Shown here: positions 54,826 through 63,889 of the stretch, one piece after another
How the letters are laid out: each line of letters starts with the position of its first letter
Numbering within the stretch: position 1 is the first letter of the stretch
NCBI GenBank assembly: GCA_963576725.1
Contig: OY755252.1
Span: 27,796,722 to 27,860,721 of the forward strand
Direction: 5' to 3'
From: Azorinus chamasolen
Taxonomy: Eukaryota; Mollusca; Bivalvia; Cardiida; Solecurtidae
DNA: 64,000 nucleotides
The notes under the pieces: generated by a model
Told to the model about the DNA's origin: nothing
The model's database searches: none
The model's input: the letters and a program-made list of their open reading frames with translations, nothing else
Made by a program: the position numbers and the translations under genes

Positions 54826-55620
54826 TACATGATTGTATGAGTCATGCAGCAACCACCTAATAATATACACACAGTCGCCCAAACAGCACCAATACAAGAA
54901 AGTACAGCCAATGTACTGTTACAACCCAAAACGCGAAGCACACATACAATTGGGAAGATTGATGTATCGACCTGGAACGGTCAGTGACAATTGCCATTGG
55001 GGGTTCAAAATGAACCCCAACAGCCAAAAATATGCCCTCTGCCTCTTAAAAACAAATAGTGTAAACAAACATATCCCCTCTCCGACTAATCAAAAACCGC
55101 TATGGCAAAGACAGTGGTAAATAGCATGTAAAACGAAAACATATTTAAGGAAAACAAACTGGGTCTACCTATCACTAGCGTACGAGTTAAGACAAAAACA
55201 AAATAGTACAAGCACCCGACATCCTCCATCCGTTTCCGGATATAGAGGACGTATTCATAGAGTACTAGGCATTTCCTATCGCCATACACGCAAAAGGACA
55301 GCATGGTTGCCGACTGTAAATCGGATTGACAACCAGCCATGCAGTATGTTGTAGTTCCATAGGATATTATAAATGTTAAACCTTTTTTTTACCTTATTTC
55401 ATATCTTAACATATATTTGAAGACCTAATCCCATTGTAAATTTTAAGGTCAAGATCAAGGAAAGCTGCACAAGTGTGAAGGTTTAGCTTTATTTAGCATG
55501 TGTTATTTTTGGCAAATGATAGGCAACATAACATCAATGAAAGGGGTGTTTAAATTGAAAGTATTATCCAATTATCGAGAAGTAGTATTCAGGTGTCTCG
55601 TTGTATTACGGATTGACATT
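54826..55620 (-). mobile_element. Family R retroelement end with RT trace (intron 1)
   Basis: Tail landmarks GAGTCATGCAGCAACCACC, CGACCTGGAACGGTCAGTG and AACCGCTATGGCAAAGAC. Further on (55430-55610) it matches the RT relic at 42600-42760 (AATTTTAAGGTCAAGATCAAG). It lies antisense to the PAN/sushi gene. Confidence 0.6.
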
Positions 55621-56029
55621 TACAAGGGTATCAGTTAAGGGTTAAACTATTAGCCCATCAGTAGAAAATAATATCTGCTCAGCTTTGGGTCTAGTGTACT
55701 TTTGATAACCGGCGACTGGGTCAAGTTTTTGTCCGAGCATCACACGAGTTAAACGGCGTCTCATCTGAACTATACCTCTTTTGAAACAAATTAGTAAGGT
55801 GTCGGTGTCCTAAACGGAAGTGTAGCTGAATATACAATGGCACCTCACCGAGCGAAATACTCAAATCTGCTTAATACGAACGTTTGTATATTTGAAGGAT
55901 CAGATATGTATCATCGCATTATATATATATTACACCCTGTATATATAGATAGTTGCTATAATACCTCAGGGTCACATAAAGTTTTGGCCATGGCAGTTAT
56001 TGTAGAAAACATAACTATATTACGCCATT

Positions 56030-56115
56030 ACAATCAAAATAGACCATGATCAGGCCGATCCTACATGAACTGTCTGATCTTGATCTACTCTGCTTGCAGA
56101 GGCGTAGAAAGGCGT
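56030..56115. repeat. MITE hairpin relic (intron 1)
   Basis: CAAAATAGACCATGATCAGG .. CTGATCTTGATCTACTCTGC around CTACATGAAC. The right part GGCGTAGAAAGGCGTTTTG is a D/C-type end. Confidence 0.5.
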
Positions 56116-56551
56116 TTTGAAATGGGATTAACACGTGCAAGAGGACCGCTCTGCATGCCGTGCACACTGCGCTGAACTATCTGTATAGTAAGTTCTCAAT
56201 TATTATTTACGAACGGTTCGGATTATCGACAAATTTTGTTTGTTTTGTTAATGTATATGTCCTATAGCTTCCAAGTGTTTTTTTTTTTTTTATTGTTTAT
56301 GCATATTTCAAAATATAAGTTGGTGAATATATCACGAAAGAGTAAAATAGCTATAATTCAGGCTTGTGTCCAGGTTTGTGTGGCAAGCAATGACATAAAC
56401 AGTCATCACGGTATGTCGGTCATAAAAGTTGTATACAACTGTAACAGTGACTGTCAACTTAACGCACCCAAATACTCCTTTCGTTTACATTTATAGATGA
56501 CTGCAGCAGAACCTCTCTGAAGCGGTCACCAAAAGCAGATCTAAATTTGGG

Positions 56552-56802
56552 CTTAGCCCTTCGCTTGCTATTCACGTCAATATACCTAACTGTAAATAGT
56601 AAAGACCCAGATGAAACAGCTCCTGCAGGAGCTGTCTCATCAGGGTCTGCACTATTTACCAGTTGATTGGGCAACCAATGCACTCAACAGCAGTAATTGC
56701 AGAGCGAAATACTTGTACACAGTGAAGATATATGTAATTATACAACAGGGCATGGGTAAAGAATGAGAAATTTGTTTTAAAATTCAGCAAGAGAAGGATT
56801 AA
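56552..56802 (+). mobile_element. MITE family A, copy A11 (intron 1)
   Basis: TTAGCCCTTCGCTTGCT left (mutated TTAA), AAGAGAAGGATTAA right. The hairpin is well kept around CTCCTGCAGGAG. Confidence 0.85.
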
Positions 56803-56954
56803 TATAGATTAATCCAGATTAACAGTAATGCAGAAAAGTCCTTTACATATATAGTATATGGATTCCTATGAAGACATGTTGTGTCTGTTTTGTTATTGTA
56901 TATTTCGTATAGCCTCCAAATGATTTTGTATTGTTTATGCATAGTTCAAACTAT

Positions 56955-57110
56955 ATGTGTAGATTAATCAGATCAACAGTGATGCAGAAAGCTCCTATAG
57001 GAGCTTTCTGCATTACTTTTGCAATATATAAAGAGACCATCTGCTGCTTAGATTTCTATGTTCATCAAATGACTGGCCATTACAGAAGTAATGGAAAGGG
57101 GTGTGTTAAT
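56955..57110. repeat. F-like hairpin (intron 1)
   Basis: GTGATGCAGAAAGCTCC / GGAGCTTTCTGCATTAC meeting at CTCCTATAGGAG, with weak outer arms. The terminus is not found. Confidence 0.5.
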
Positions 57111-57254
57111 AAATACTGTGTTTTGTTATTTAGTAACTCAAGGCAATGTGTCTATAAATACTACATTTAGTTCATAGATATAGCGTACTCATTGAAATAA
57201 AAGCTATCAAAAAGGTTTTATAAATAGTTCAGGGACAACATGTAACGTTACAAG

Positions 57255-57480
57255 CATTCTTAACCCTATGGACCGTGAATATTCGTGCAAAGAATAATGA
57301 CACCCATAATTGGTTAAATCATGATACAGGTATGCATTTAATGCTAGTTCATAGACTTTAGAACCAGATCTATATTGTATTATCAGCAAATACAATAGAC
57401 CCTATAGTAGCCGTCTAACCGGGGCCTACTCTATTGGCAAAGGCGTAGAAAGACAAATAATGGAGTAAACGGGTCTATAA
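57255..57480. repeat. TTAA MITE relic (intron 1)
   Basis: CTTAACCCTATGGACCGTG left, GAATAATGACACCCATAATT marker, hairpin ACAATAGACCCTATAGTAGC with ACCGGGGCCTACTCTATTG, right GGAGTAAACGGGTCTA. Confidence 0.5.
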
Positions 57481-57815
57481 TATTACATCGCATTGTACGA
57501 GAACAGAATATTATCGCGACATATACAGAGTCGTTTGGAATACCGTGGGAAACCAATCAGTTTACGATTGATATGGTTTTAAACCTGTATAAAACCTGCG
57601 AATAACACCGGCGATACTGATGAATTAACATTAAACTTTCGCAACTTAAGGGAACATGTTTAACCTATTTTCATACACTATTCGTCTTGTTACTAACCAG
57701 CAAAAAGGTTTCATATTTAAAAACAAATTACAACTTATCTTATTACGACTCTTATAACGATAGCAATCATGACCAAATAGGAACAATAATGCATTACCGT
57801 TTTACTTTTGTCAAG

Positions 57816-57885
57816 GTCCAAAAATGCGACAACTGTCAGGAGAGACAGACCTGTGTGTTGCCCGAAGGAGACTGTGTATACAAAG
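57816..57885 (+). CDS. PAN/sushi secreted protein, exon 2: Cys-rich linker
   Basis: Acceptor TTTTGTCAAG, donor AAAG|GTGAG. Enters in phase 0 and leaves in phase 1. Encodes VQKCDNCQERQTCVLPEGDC and VYK, with four Cys in 23 residues, no domain I recognise. The CxxC..C..C spacing suggests a small disulfide knot between the PAN and sushi regions. The phase match to both neighbours is the main support; the polypyrimidine tract is short. Confidence 0.55.
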
Positions 57886-57949
57886 GTGAGATGTCTTTAC
57901 CGTTTATAAAATAACAAGGTGACCATGTTATGTTACAGGGTTCTGTGTT

Positions 57950-58025
57950 TACCTTAGTTAATAAAACCGTGTCTGCATTTTTCCCTCTTTGTATTGCAAG
58001 GTTTGGCTTTCTGGGAATCACCGTC
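57950..58025 (-). repeat. Short repeat H fragment (intron 2)
   Basis: AATAAAACCGTGTCTGCATTT and GGAATCACCGTCTTTCAG match the core of H. Confidence 0.45.
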
Positions 58026-58719
58026 TTTCAGAGGTTATACTAGCAATCAGCGAAGATCACGGGTAAACTACTCACCCAGGAGAAGAGTGATCTTAGTCGT
58101 CGATCGCTAGTTGCCAAACTTTGTCCTTCCGAACACTTTGGATAAGCATGGTGTATTATTTATATACTCGTAGAAAAGCCTCAATGTTAGTAAATAACAA
58201 GTAGACTAGGAGAAGAAATGATTTAATGAATGCTTACGATTTCCAATGGTGGCATTCGTAATCAATTTAAGGTTTGTTTTGCTTTGTTTCGACAATGCTA
58301 TTAGATACGGAAAATGAGTAAATCAGTATTGTTTGACGAGTTTAGTGTAGTTCAGTTTTGTAACAACCGTGAGTAATTGGCAAACAGATGCCTCGGTTTC
58401 TATTCGAAACAGCCATTGAATACAGTTTACAATTATGTTTATGCGAATTTCCTAAGTACAACGACTTCAAATTTAGTGTATTCACACAATTGTTATGATT
58501 ATAAAAATGTAGCTTATTAATATTGATGATGGGTGTATTTCTTAAAGGAATAATAATGCGGGGAAAGGTTTATAGTATAACCTGCATATGTCACTAATTA
58601 ATTATCATGAATTACACGTGCGTTCTGGGCGGAGTAAAGTGAAGGGATATCATGTTGATAAAGGGTAGTTCAAGTTGGTAAATGTAGTGCATGCTGGTAA
58701 ACACAGTTCATATTAGTAA

Positions 58720-58895
58720 AAGTACATTTGTGAGTCATGCAGGAAACACCACATACCAAGCACAAACAGAACCACTATGACAAACAGCAAATGTACATGA
58801 ATATAAAAGAAGACACAATGGGACGCACAGACATAAACAATCAATAGGGGAAGATGGACGTACATTCTTGAAACGGTCAGTGACAGATGTCACTG

Positions 58896-58942
<47 letters not shown>

Positions 58943-59010
58943 GGGGGGGTAATCAGGTTTCGCGGCGCCCACCTCACACTTATTCCATACCCACCCTAAA
59001 AGACGCACAG
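58720..59010 (-). mobile_element. Family R tail carrying a (TG)n G-run expansion (intron 2)
   Basis: GAGTCATGCAGGAAACACC, GAAACGGTCAGTGACAG and CACCTCACACTTATTCC are R landmarks. Inside, a TG array (58903-58940) runs into ten G's (58940-58949) where other copies have a short GGGG. It separates the duplicated intron segment upstream of exon 3 from the exon. Confidence 0.65.
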
Positions 59011-59047
59011 TATAATAAAAGTTTATGCAATGTTATTTTTTTCACAG

Positions 59048-59218
59048 AATGTGAGAAATTAAACGTGTCACATGGAGTCGTAAAAGGGAATATGGTCAAT
59101 GTCGGAGCGACTGTAAAAGTTGTACTTGATGCCTGCTACACGTTAGGATCCCAGTCACCTAAATCTGTGTGTACGTCTAACGGTACCTGGGACAACACAC
59201 CCGTGCCGGAATTAGTGG
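59048..59218 (+). CDS. PAN/sushi secreted protein, exon 3: degenerate sushi domain
   Basis: Acceptor TTTTTTTCACAG, donor GTGG|GTGAGT, phase 1 to phase 1, 171 bp (56 codons plus split codons). Reads (E)CEKLNVSHGVVKG .. GATVKVVLDACYTLGSQSP then VCTSNGTWDNTPVPELV. The sushi pattern is plain: C, NVSHG, G.TV.V..D.CY.LG, C.SNGTW. Sushi/CCP domains have four cysteines; the fourth, expected after the TW....P.P segment, is replaced by Leu. Its partner, cysteine 2, is still present. CCP modules mediate protein binding in complement regulators and adhesion proteins. Very similar to exon 4. Confidence 0.8.
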
Positions 59219-59566
59219 GTGAGTACGAAGCTAGAGCGCCATATTGCTTGTTTGGTTTGGATTGTTTTGATCAGGTATACGTCGCATTAACAGTAATTCA
59301 GTCGTATCACGGCGTCCAGTTAAATACAGGTGGGACAGATCCCAGAAGTTATTATGTGCACGGCACAAATTGCATTGTTTCGTGCACATAAGAACCACTT
59401 TGTAGAACGACCGACCTATCGCTAGCTAGCTTCTATGCTTTCTCACACGAAAGCCACAATGCTTCTATTTCAAAACTTAATGTGTTTGGACAGTCTTTAC
59501 ATGTTAATAGTTTAAGAAAAACAACAAATGTAAAGCAACTCAAATATGTAAAGCGATAAAAAATTA

Positions 59567-59808
59567 ATTAACCTTTTAATGCATTCATCTTCATGCAAGA
59601 AATAATGGCATCATCAATATTAATAATTAGATTCATTGTTATAATAGCACATGAAAACATGCATATTTGGTCATGACTGAATATATATTATAAGCAGACA
59701 GAGCAGACAGAGCAGACACTGATCAGACGGCTCATATAAGAGCCGTCTAATCTGGGTCTACTGCCCTTGCAACGGCGTAGTAAGGCGTATTTATGGAGGA
59801 AATGGTTA
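59567..59808 (+). mobile_element. MITE family C copy (intron 3)
   Basis: TTAACCTTTTAATGCATTC left, marker GAAATAATGGCATCATCAAT, hairpin GACACTGATCAGACGGCTC .. AGCCGTCTAATCTGGGTC, right TTATGGAGGAAATGGTTA. Its last four bases also begin the next element. Confidence 0.75.
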
Positions 59809-60011
59809 CCCATTCCCTCATAGGTTATATTTAGATCCAACCTCTTCAAATAAATCTACCAAAAAGGAACATTAACTAGAAGAAAGGAAAAATTTAGAAT
59901 TATGTAGTTCTGAAACAATTGTGATAAATAGAGCATTCTATTTATCACAATGGTTCAATAAGTGATGTTTACAGAGCCGTAATAATGCGTATTTATGAAG
60001 GAAAGGTTAAC
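59806..60011 (-). mobile_element. MITE family D, copy D5 (intron 3)
   Basis: Left TTACCCATTCCCTCATAG, right TTATGAAGGAAAGGTTAA. The hairpin is collapsed (GTGATAAATAGAGCATTC then TATTTATCACAATGG), so the centre with CTCCTATAGGAG is deleted. Shares its left TTAA-like site with the preceding C element. Confidence 0.75.
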
Positions 60012-60179
60012 AGTGATTTCGATAAAAGCAGGCGGTGCTTTCTTAAAGGAACACTCTGCATTTCATTCACTCTGCTTTCATCTGTAACCTGTCTAAAAAA
60101 TATATCTATACAAAATATAACGTCCGATTTAGAAAGGATTTACTTCATTTACTTTAACGAGCCGCCTCTTATTTTTTTT

Positions 60180-60255
60180 CCAAACAGAACACACCCTGAT
60201 CAGATGGCTTCTGTGGGAACCATCTGGCCAATGTCCGCTCTTTTTGCGTAATATA
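60180..60255. repeat. MITE hairpin relic (intron 3)
   Basis: CAAACAGAACACACCCTGATC .. ACCATCTGGCCAATGTCCGC around TTCTGTGGGAAC. Confidence 0.45.
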
Positions 60256-60510
60256 ATAAATCTGATTATACATTTAATATCATGGACAAAACATTCTATG
60301 TTCGTATGCCATATACCTCATTGATATTGGCAGTATTTCGTACAGGAACATTCATGAAGAAAATGGTTTATAGAATAACCTCCACACGTCACACGTAACT
60401 AAATAATAATCATGAATTACATGTACATTTTCCGCTGAGTGTAGATCATATTAGTGACAGACAGTTGGTGTTGGTAAAAGACAGTTTATGTTAGGTTTGT
60501 TTTTTCACAG

Positions 60511-60681
60511 AATGTGGAAAATTCAACGTGTCACACGGAGTCGTACATGGGAATATGAGCACTGGAAGAGCGACTGTAGAAGTTGTACCTGATACCGGAT
60601 ACACGTTAGGATCACAGTCAAACACGTCTGAGTGTCAGTGCAATGGTACCTGGGACAACATACCTGTGCTAGAACTAGTGC
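60511..60681 (+). CDS. PAN/sushi secreted protein, exon 4: duplicate degenerate sushi domain
   Basis: Acceptor TTTTTTCACAG, donor GTGC|GTAAGT, phase 1-1, 171 bp, same length as exon 3. Reads (E)CGKFNVSHGVVHG .. VEVVPDTGYTLGSQS then SECQCNGTWDNIPVLELV. Compared with exon 3, cysteine 2 has become Gly (DTGY against DACY) and cysteine 4 is absent in both. Cysteine 3 is kept and an extra Cys appears two residues later. CCP disulfides are C1-C3 and C2-C4, so this exon has lost one complete bridge while keeping the other. Intronic sequence before it matches that before exon 3, so the duplication included intron. Confidence 0.8.
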
Positions 60682-60949
60682 GTAAGTACGATCGAAAGCC
60701 TACATGCGCCATATTTCTTGTATTTCGATACTAATTGTCTTTTGGACGTTTTTGTCTATACATGGTAAAAGTTCAAGAGTAAAGCAAAACAGTAAAACAA
60801 GTCAATTATTAGAAACTGTAGAGACCCACTAAAGCTATCACACAATTCAGTAACCATTTAATCCATGTATATTCATTTAATGAATATGAATTAGACCAAT
60901 AGTTATATTAACACATGGGCGAAGAAAGTTCGGTTATGCCAGAGTCTAT

Positions 60950-61000
60950 ATATAATAAGCAAACAGAGCAGACCCTGATCAGACGGCTCCTACAAACGAA
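60950..61000. repeat. One arm of a MITE hairpin (intron 4)
   Basis: AGCAAACAGAGCAGACCCTG then GACGGCTCCTACAAACG. The second arm is absent. Confidence 0.5.
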
Positions 61001-61398
61001 CATGCCTATCGTACAATTTGAACAAAGTGTATGTCTAATTGTTTGATATTTTATTTCTCAAAACAGAAAGACGGCCAGACCGCAAGTTCTCCCAACCTTA
61101 ATAAGAGACCATTCCCTTACATATCGCAATAGTATTAAAAATATCATAAACCAAACCAAACAATAACCAACAAGAACAATGACATATTAAGTAATTTGCA
61201 TCTGAAAACGTAAGAGCCCATTAAGAATGCAAACTTTGGAAGGAATTTTAGAATGTATAGATTGGTAGATCTATACAACTGGTTGAATACATTTTGTCCT
61301 GCATTCAACCTCAAACTTAGACGTTTCTTTAGTGGTCGCATTAGAGGGTTTCGCTATACTGATTGTTCTAGTATATTTTATCGGCAGTTCATTACTCT

Positions 61399-61575
61399 GG
61401 GTCCATGCTTATAAAGCTTTTTAGTTGAGTCTGAGTTCGTTCTCAAGATTCTGATTGGTCAGATTTGAGTTCTCAAGCTTTTGATTGGTCAGATTTGAGC
61501 CAGAGGCTCAAATCTGACCAATCAAAAACTTGAGAACAAACTCAGACTCATCTAAAAGTTTTATAAGCATGGACC
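61399..61575. mobile_element. Foldback family G, copy G3 (intron 4)
   Basis: GGGTCCATGCTTATAAAGC to GTTTTATAAGCATGGACCC, with inner ATTGGTCAG / CTGACCAAT blocks around GAGCCAGAGGCTC. Near-perfect palindrome of 177 bp lying between exons 4 and 5. Confidence 0.85.
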
Positions 61576-61674
61576 CTGATAAGTGTACCAAAAGGCAAGT
61601 TTTATAACTGTTATAGACAACGATAATGATGATAAGGATAATCATACATTCTGATGTCTATATTTACAAATTAT

Positions 61675-61874
61675 GGGCCGTCCACTACCTTGTCGGTGCT
61701 GTGGGATAAAATACACACAGTTTTATTTCATTAGGTACAGATGGTGGGTCGTCCACTACCTTGTTGGTAATCTTGGATCAAATACACACTACTTTATTTA
61801 CAGACTGTCGGCTGCCCATTGCCATGTATGTACTCTCGGACAAAATGCACATTACCCTATCTCTGTATTTACAG
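61675..61874 (+). repeat. Three tandem copies of an intron end with splice acceptor
   Basis: Units at about 61675-61743, 61744-61804 and 61805-61874. Each has a (G/C)C(C/G)(T/C)CCA(C/T)T(A/G)CC start, a TCGGA/TTGGA + (A/C)AAAT(A/G)CACA(T/C) middle and a TATTTACAG-like end (GGTACAG in the first). The third unit ends in the acceptor of exon 5; the second ends TTTATTTACAG|ACTGT, a nearly identical potential acceptor. Confidence 0.7.
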
Positions 61875-62051
61875 ACTGTGGGACCCCTAGAACAGTGGCT
61901 AACTCGGTCATCAGAGATGGTAGCACAACATATGGGTCAAACAGAAAGTACTCCTGTAATAACGGATATGACCTCGTCGGAGCAAGTTCAGACATGATTG
62001 TGACGTGTAATGCCGACGGTACGTGGTCGGAAACTTCGTTTTGGTGCGAAG
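61875..62051 (+). CDS. PAN/sushi secreted protein, exon 5: complete sushi domain
   Basis: Acceptor TCTGTATTTACAG, donor GAAG|GTATGA, phase 1-1, 177 bp. Reads (D/H)CGTPRTVANSVI .. TYGSNRKYSCNNGYDLVGAS then VTCNADGTWSETSFWCE. All four canonical cysteines (CGTP, YSC, TC, WC), the NGY and the DGTW motif are present, so the fold should be intact, unlike exons 3 and 4. The first residue depends on splicing: Asp if joined to exon 3, His if joined to exon 4. The phase-1 exit shows the gene continues, but no further exon was found before 64000. Confidence 0.85.
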
Positions 62052-62325
62052 GTATGATAACAATGAATTGCATAACATAGTAGCTTTTTATCTGTTCGTA
62101 CTGTACAGAGTAAGTAACCAATGTAGGTAATCATATTGGTTACCCGTATGAATTAGAGAGCATGCCTGAATGTCACACTTTGGGATATTGGCGGCCAAAC
62201 TCAGTATAATCTCGCTAATAAGCATCATAACCGGGTTATACTCTGAAAATGGGTAGCAGCTAAATGCAAGGTTAGAGTCATATCGAAAGCTCCTCTATAA
62301 TCTTTCTGTGTGAATTCTATTAGTA
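62052..62325. other. Following intron, F-like scrap
   Basis: GGGTAGCAGCTAAATGCAAG and GAAAGCTCCTCTATAATC near 62250-62310 resemble an F arm. No exon seen. Confidence 0.4.
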
Positions 62326-62576
62326 TTAACACTTTATTCCATAAGTACGCCTTTCTACGCCTTTGCAAACAGAGAAGACCCAGATCTGACGTATTCTATA
62401 GGTGCCGCGTGACCAGGGTATGTTCCTTTTGCTTAATGATATAATATAAATTAGATTTTACGGTTTAGGTTCTGGCAAACATTTTCTGTGTTAACATACC
62501 ATATTACACAAATAAACTGATTAGTATTCATGGTGTCATTATTGCCTTCAGAAATATGTATAGAGTAAAGGGTTAA
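62326..62576 (-). mobile_element. TTAA MITE, D/C-type ends
   Basis: TTAACACTTTATTCCATAAG left and TATAGAGTAAAGGGTTAA right. Hairpin CAAACAGAGAAGACCCAGAT .. CGTGACCAGGGTATGTTCC around TTCTATAGGTGC. Confidence 0.75.
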
Positions 62577-63240
62577 ACATTATCAGTTCTTCGTCACTAA
62601 GAATGAGAAGTTACAAAAATGTACTGAAATAGCATATGTTTGCATGTAACCTTTTATGCATAGATATGCCCTTTTACTTATTTGCTATCGGAGTAGACCT
62701 AGAACCGTCTGAGCGGGTATTTGCTTATAAAATGATAACATATCTTACTCTACATTTTCTACCAATACCAATGTGTACAGATACGATTATAAATATTCAA
62801 CTCATTGATATTTATGATGGCATTATTTCTTACAAGCATATTCAACATGGATGTGGTTAACGTAGAAACCATTACGTGTCCATCTCATTATGCACTGTAT
62901 GTGTACAACGCAGTGTCCGGTTCATTATTCAATTAGATGCCAGTAAAATTCGTTATATTTTCTGATGAGATATGATAACTATTCTCATACTGAGAATATA
63001 ATGTCAGCTCAATATCTGATTTTCTGAGGTTTTCACTGACTTCCGATTGGCGAAATGATTAGTCACTGAAGAGACGCCAAGTTAATATAAGCTGTTTGTG
63101 CAAACTTCAGCAATTACATGTACGCGCCTACGTGTATCAGGAGAAGAATTCATATCTATGAATGCTTATGAAATGCCTGTGAAATATATTGTACATGTAT
63201 CTAAGCAATTGTTACCTTTTAACTCTTTCGAGTTACAGAG
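62577..63240. other. No recognised exon; relic hairpins
   Basis: GGAGTAGACCTAGAACCGTC near 62690 is a single MITE arm. GAGACGCCAAGTTAATATAAG near 63071 is an E-type scrap. Confidence 0.4.
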
Positions 63241-63261
63241 GTCTTACTGCAATAAGATATG

Positions 63262-63508
63262 TTAACCCATTTTCCTCATACAAATGCCTTTTCATGCACT
63301 TGCCAACACAGTAGACTCAGATTCAGACTATAGATCCGTCTTGTCAGTGTCTTCTCTCTTTACTTTTGACATTATATAAATCCGATTCCAGTTTGTTTCC
63401 AAAGCAAACACAGATTCCCTTGAAAAGTTTACATTGGAAAATAATAAGCAAATAGATATTCATAATGCTATTATATCTTATATGAACATCGAACCGGGAA
63501 AGTGTTAA
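63262..63508 (-). mobile_element. TTAA MITE relic, B-type
   Basis: TTAACCCATTTTCCTCATAC left, hairpin CAACACAGTAGACTCAGATT .. TTGTCAGTGTCTTCTCTC, right ATCGAACCGGGAAAGTGTTAA. Confidence 0.6.
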
Positions 63509-63607
63509 AGGCAAGTGTATAAAGACATAATAGCTTTACAAGGTAGAGCATCTCCATAACGATCAGTTTATGAATTAACATGGACGCATTCCGAAGCAGG
63601 CGATTGC

Positions 63608-63829
63608 TTAACCCGTTCCCTCATAAGCTAATTTTAGATCCACCCTCTTTGAACCGAAAATGAGCATTTACTATAGAAATGGACAAAGATAGCATTGTGC
63701 AGTTTAGAAACCAGTGTGACAAATAGAGCATATCCTGCTATGGATCAAAAGTTCTATTTATTACAATGGTTTCAAAAAGTGACGTTATACAGAGGCATCA
63801 AAAGGCCTTAATTTGAGGGAATGGATTAA
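63608..63829 (-). mobile_element. MITE family D, copy D6
   Basis: TTAACCCGTTCCCTCATA left, TTGAGGGAATGGATTAA right, TTAA at both. Hairpin CAGTGTGACAAATAGAGC .. TTCTATTTATTACAATGG around CCTGCTATGGATC. Confidence 0.75.
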
Positions 63830-63889
63830 AGATGAATCAAGTAATATAGAAAACGTAGCCTTTTAAAACCTTTTTATCTGATAATTATT

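Noticed and set aside
58900..59391. 163-codon ORF through the TG repeat, exon 3 and beyond
   Set aside because: Only 59048-59218 is supported. The part before is repeat, and the part after passes a good splice donor and has no domain.
655..63365. Regular palindromes resembling a CRISPR array, integron attC sites or terminators
   Set aside because: Spacing is irregular, the hairpins sit inside TTAA-bounded elements, and the window is clearly eukaryotic.
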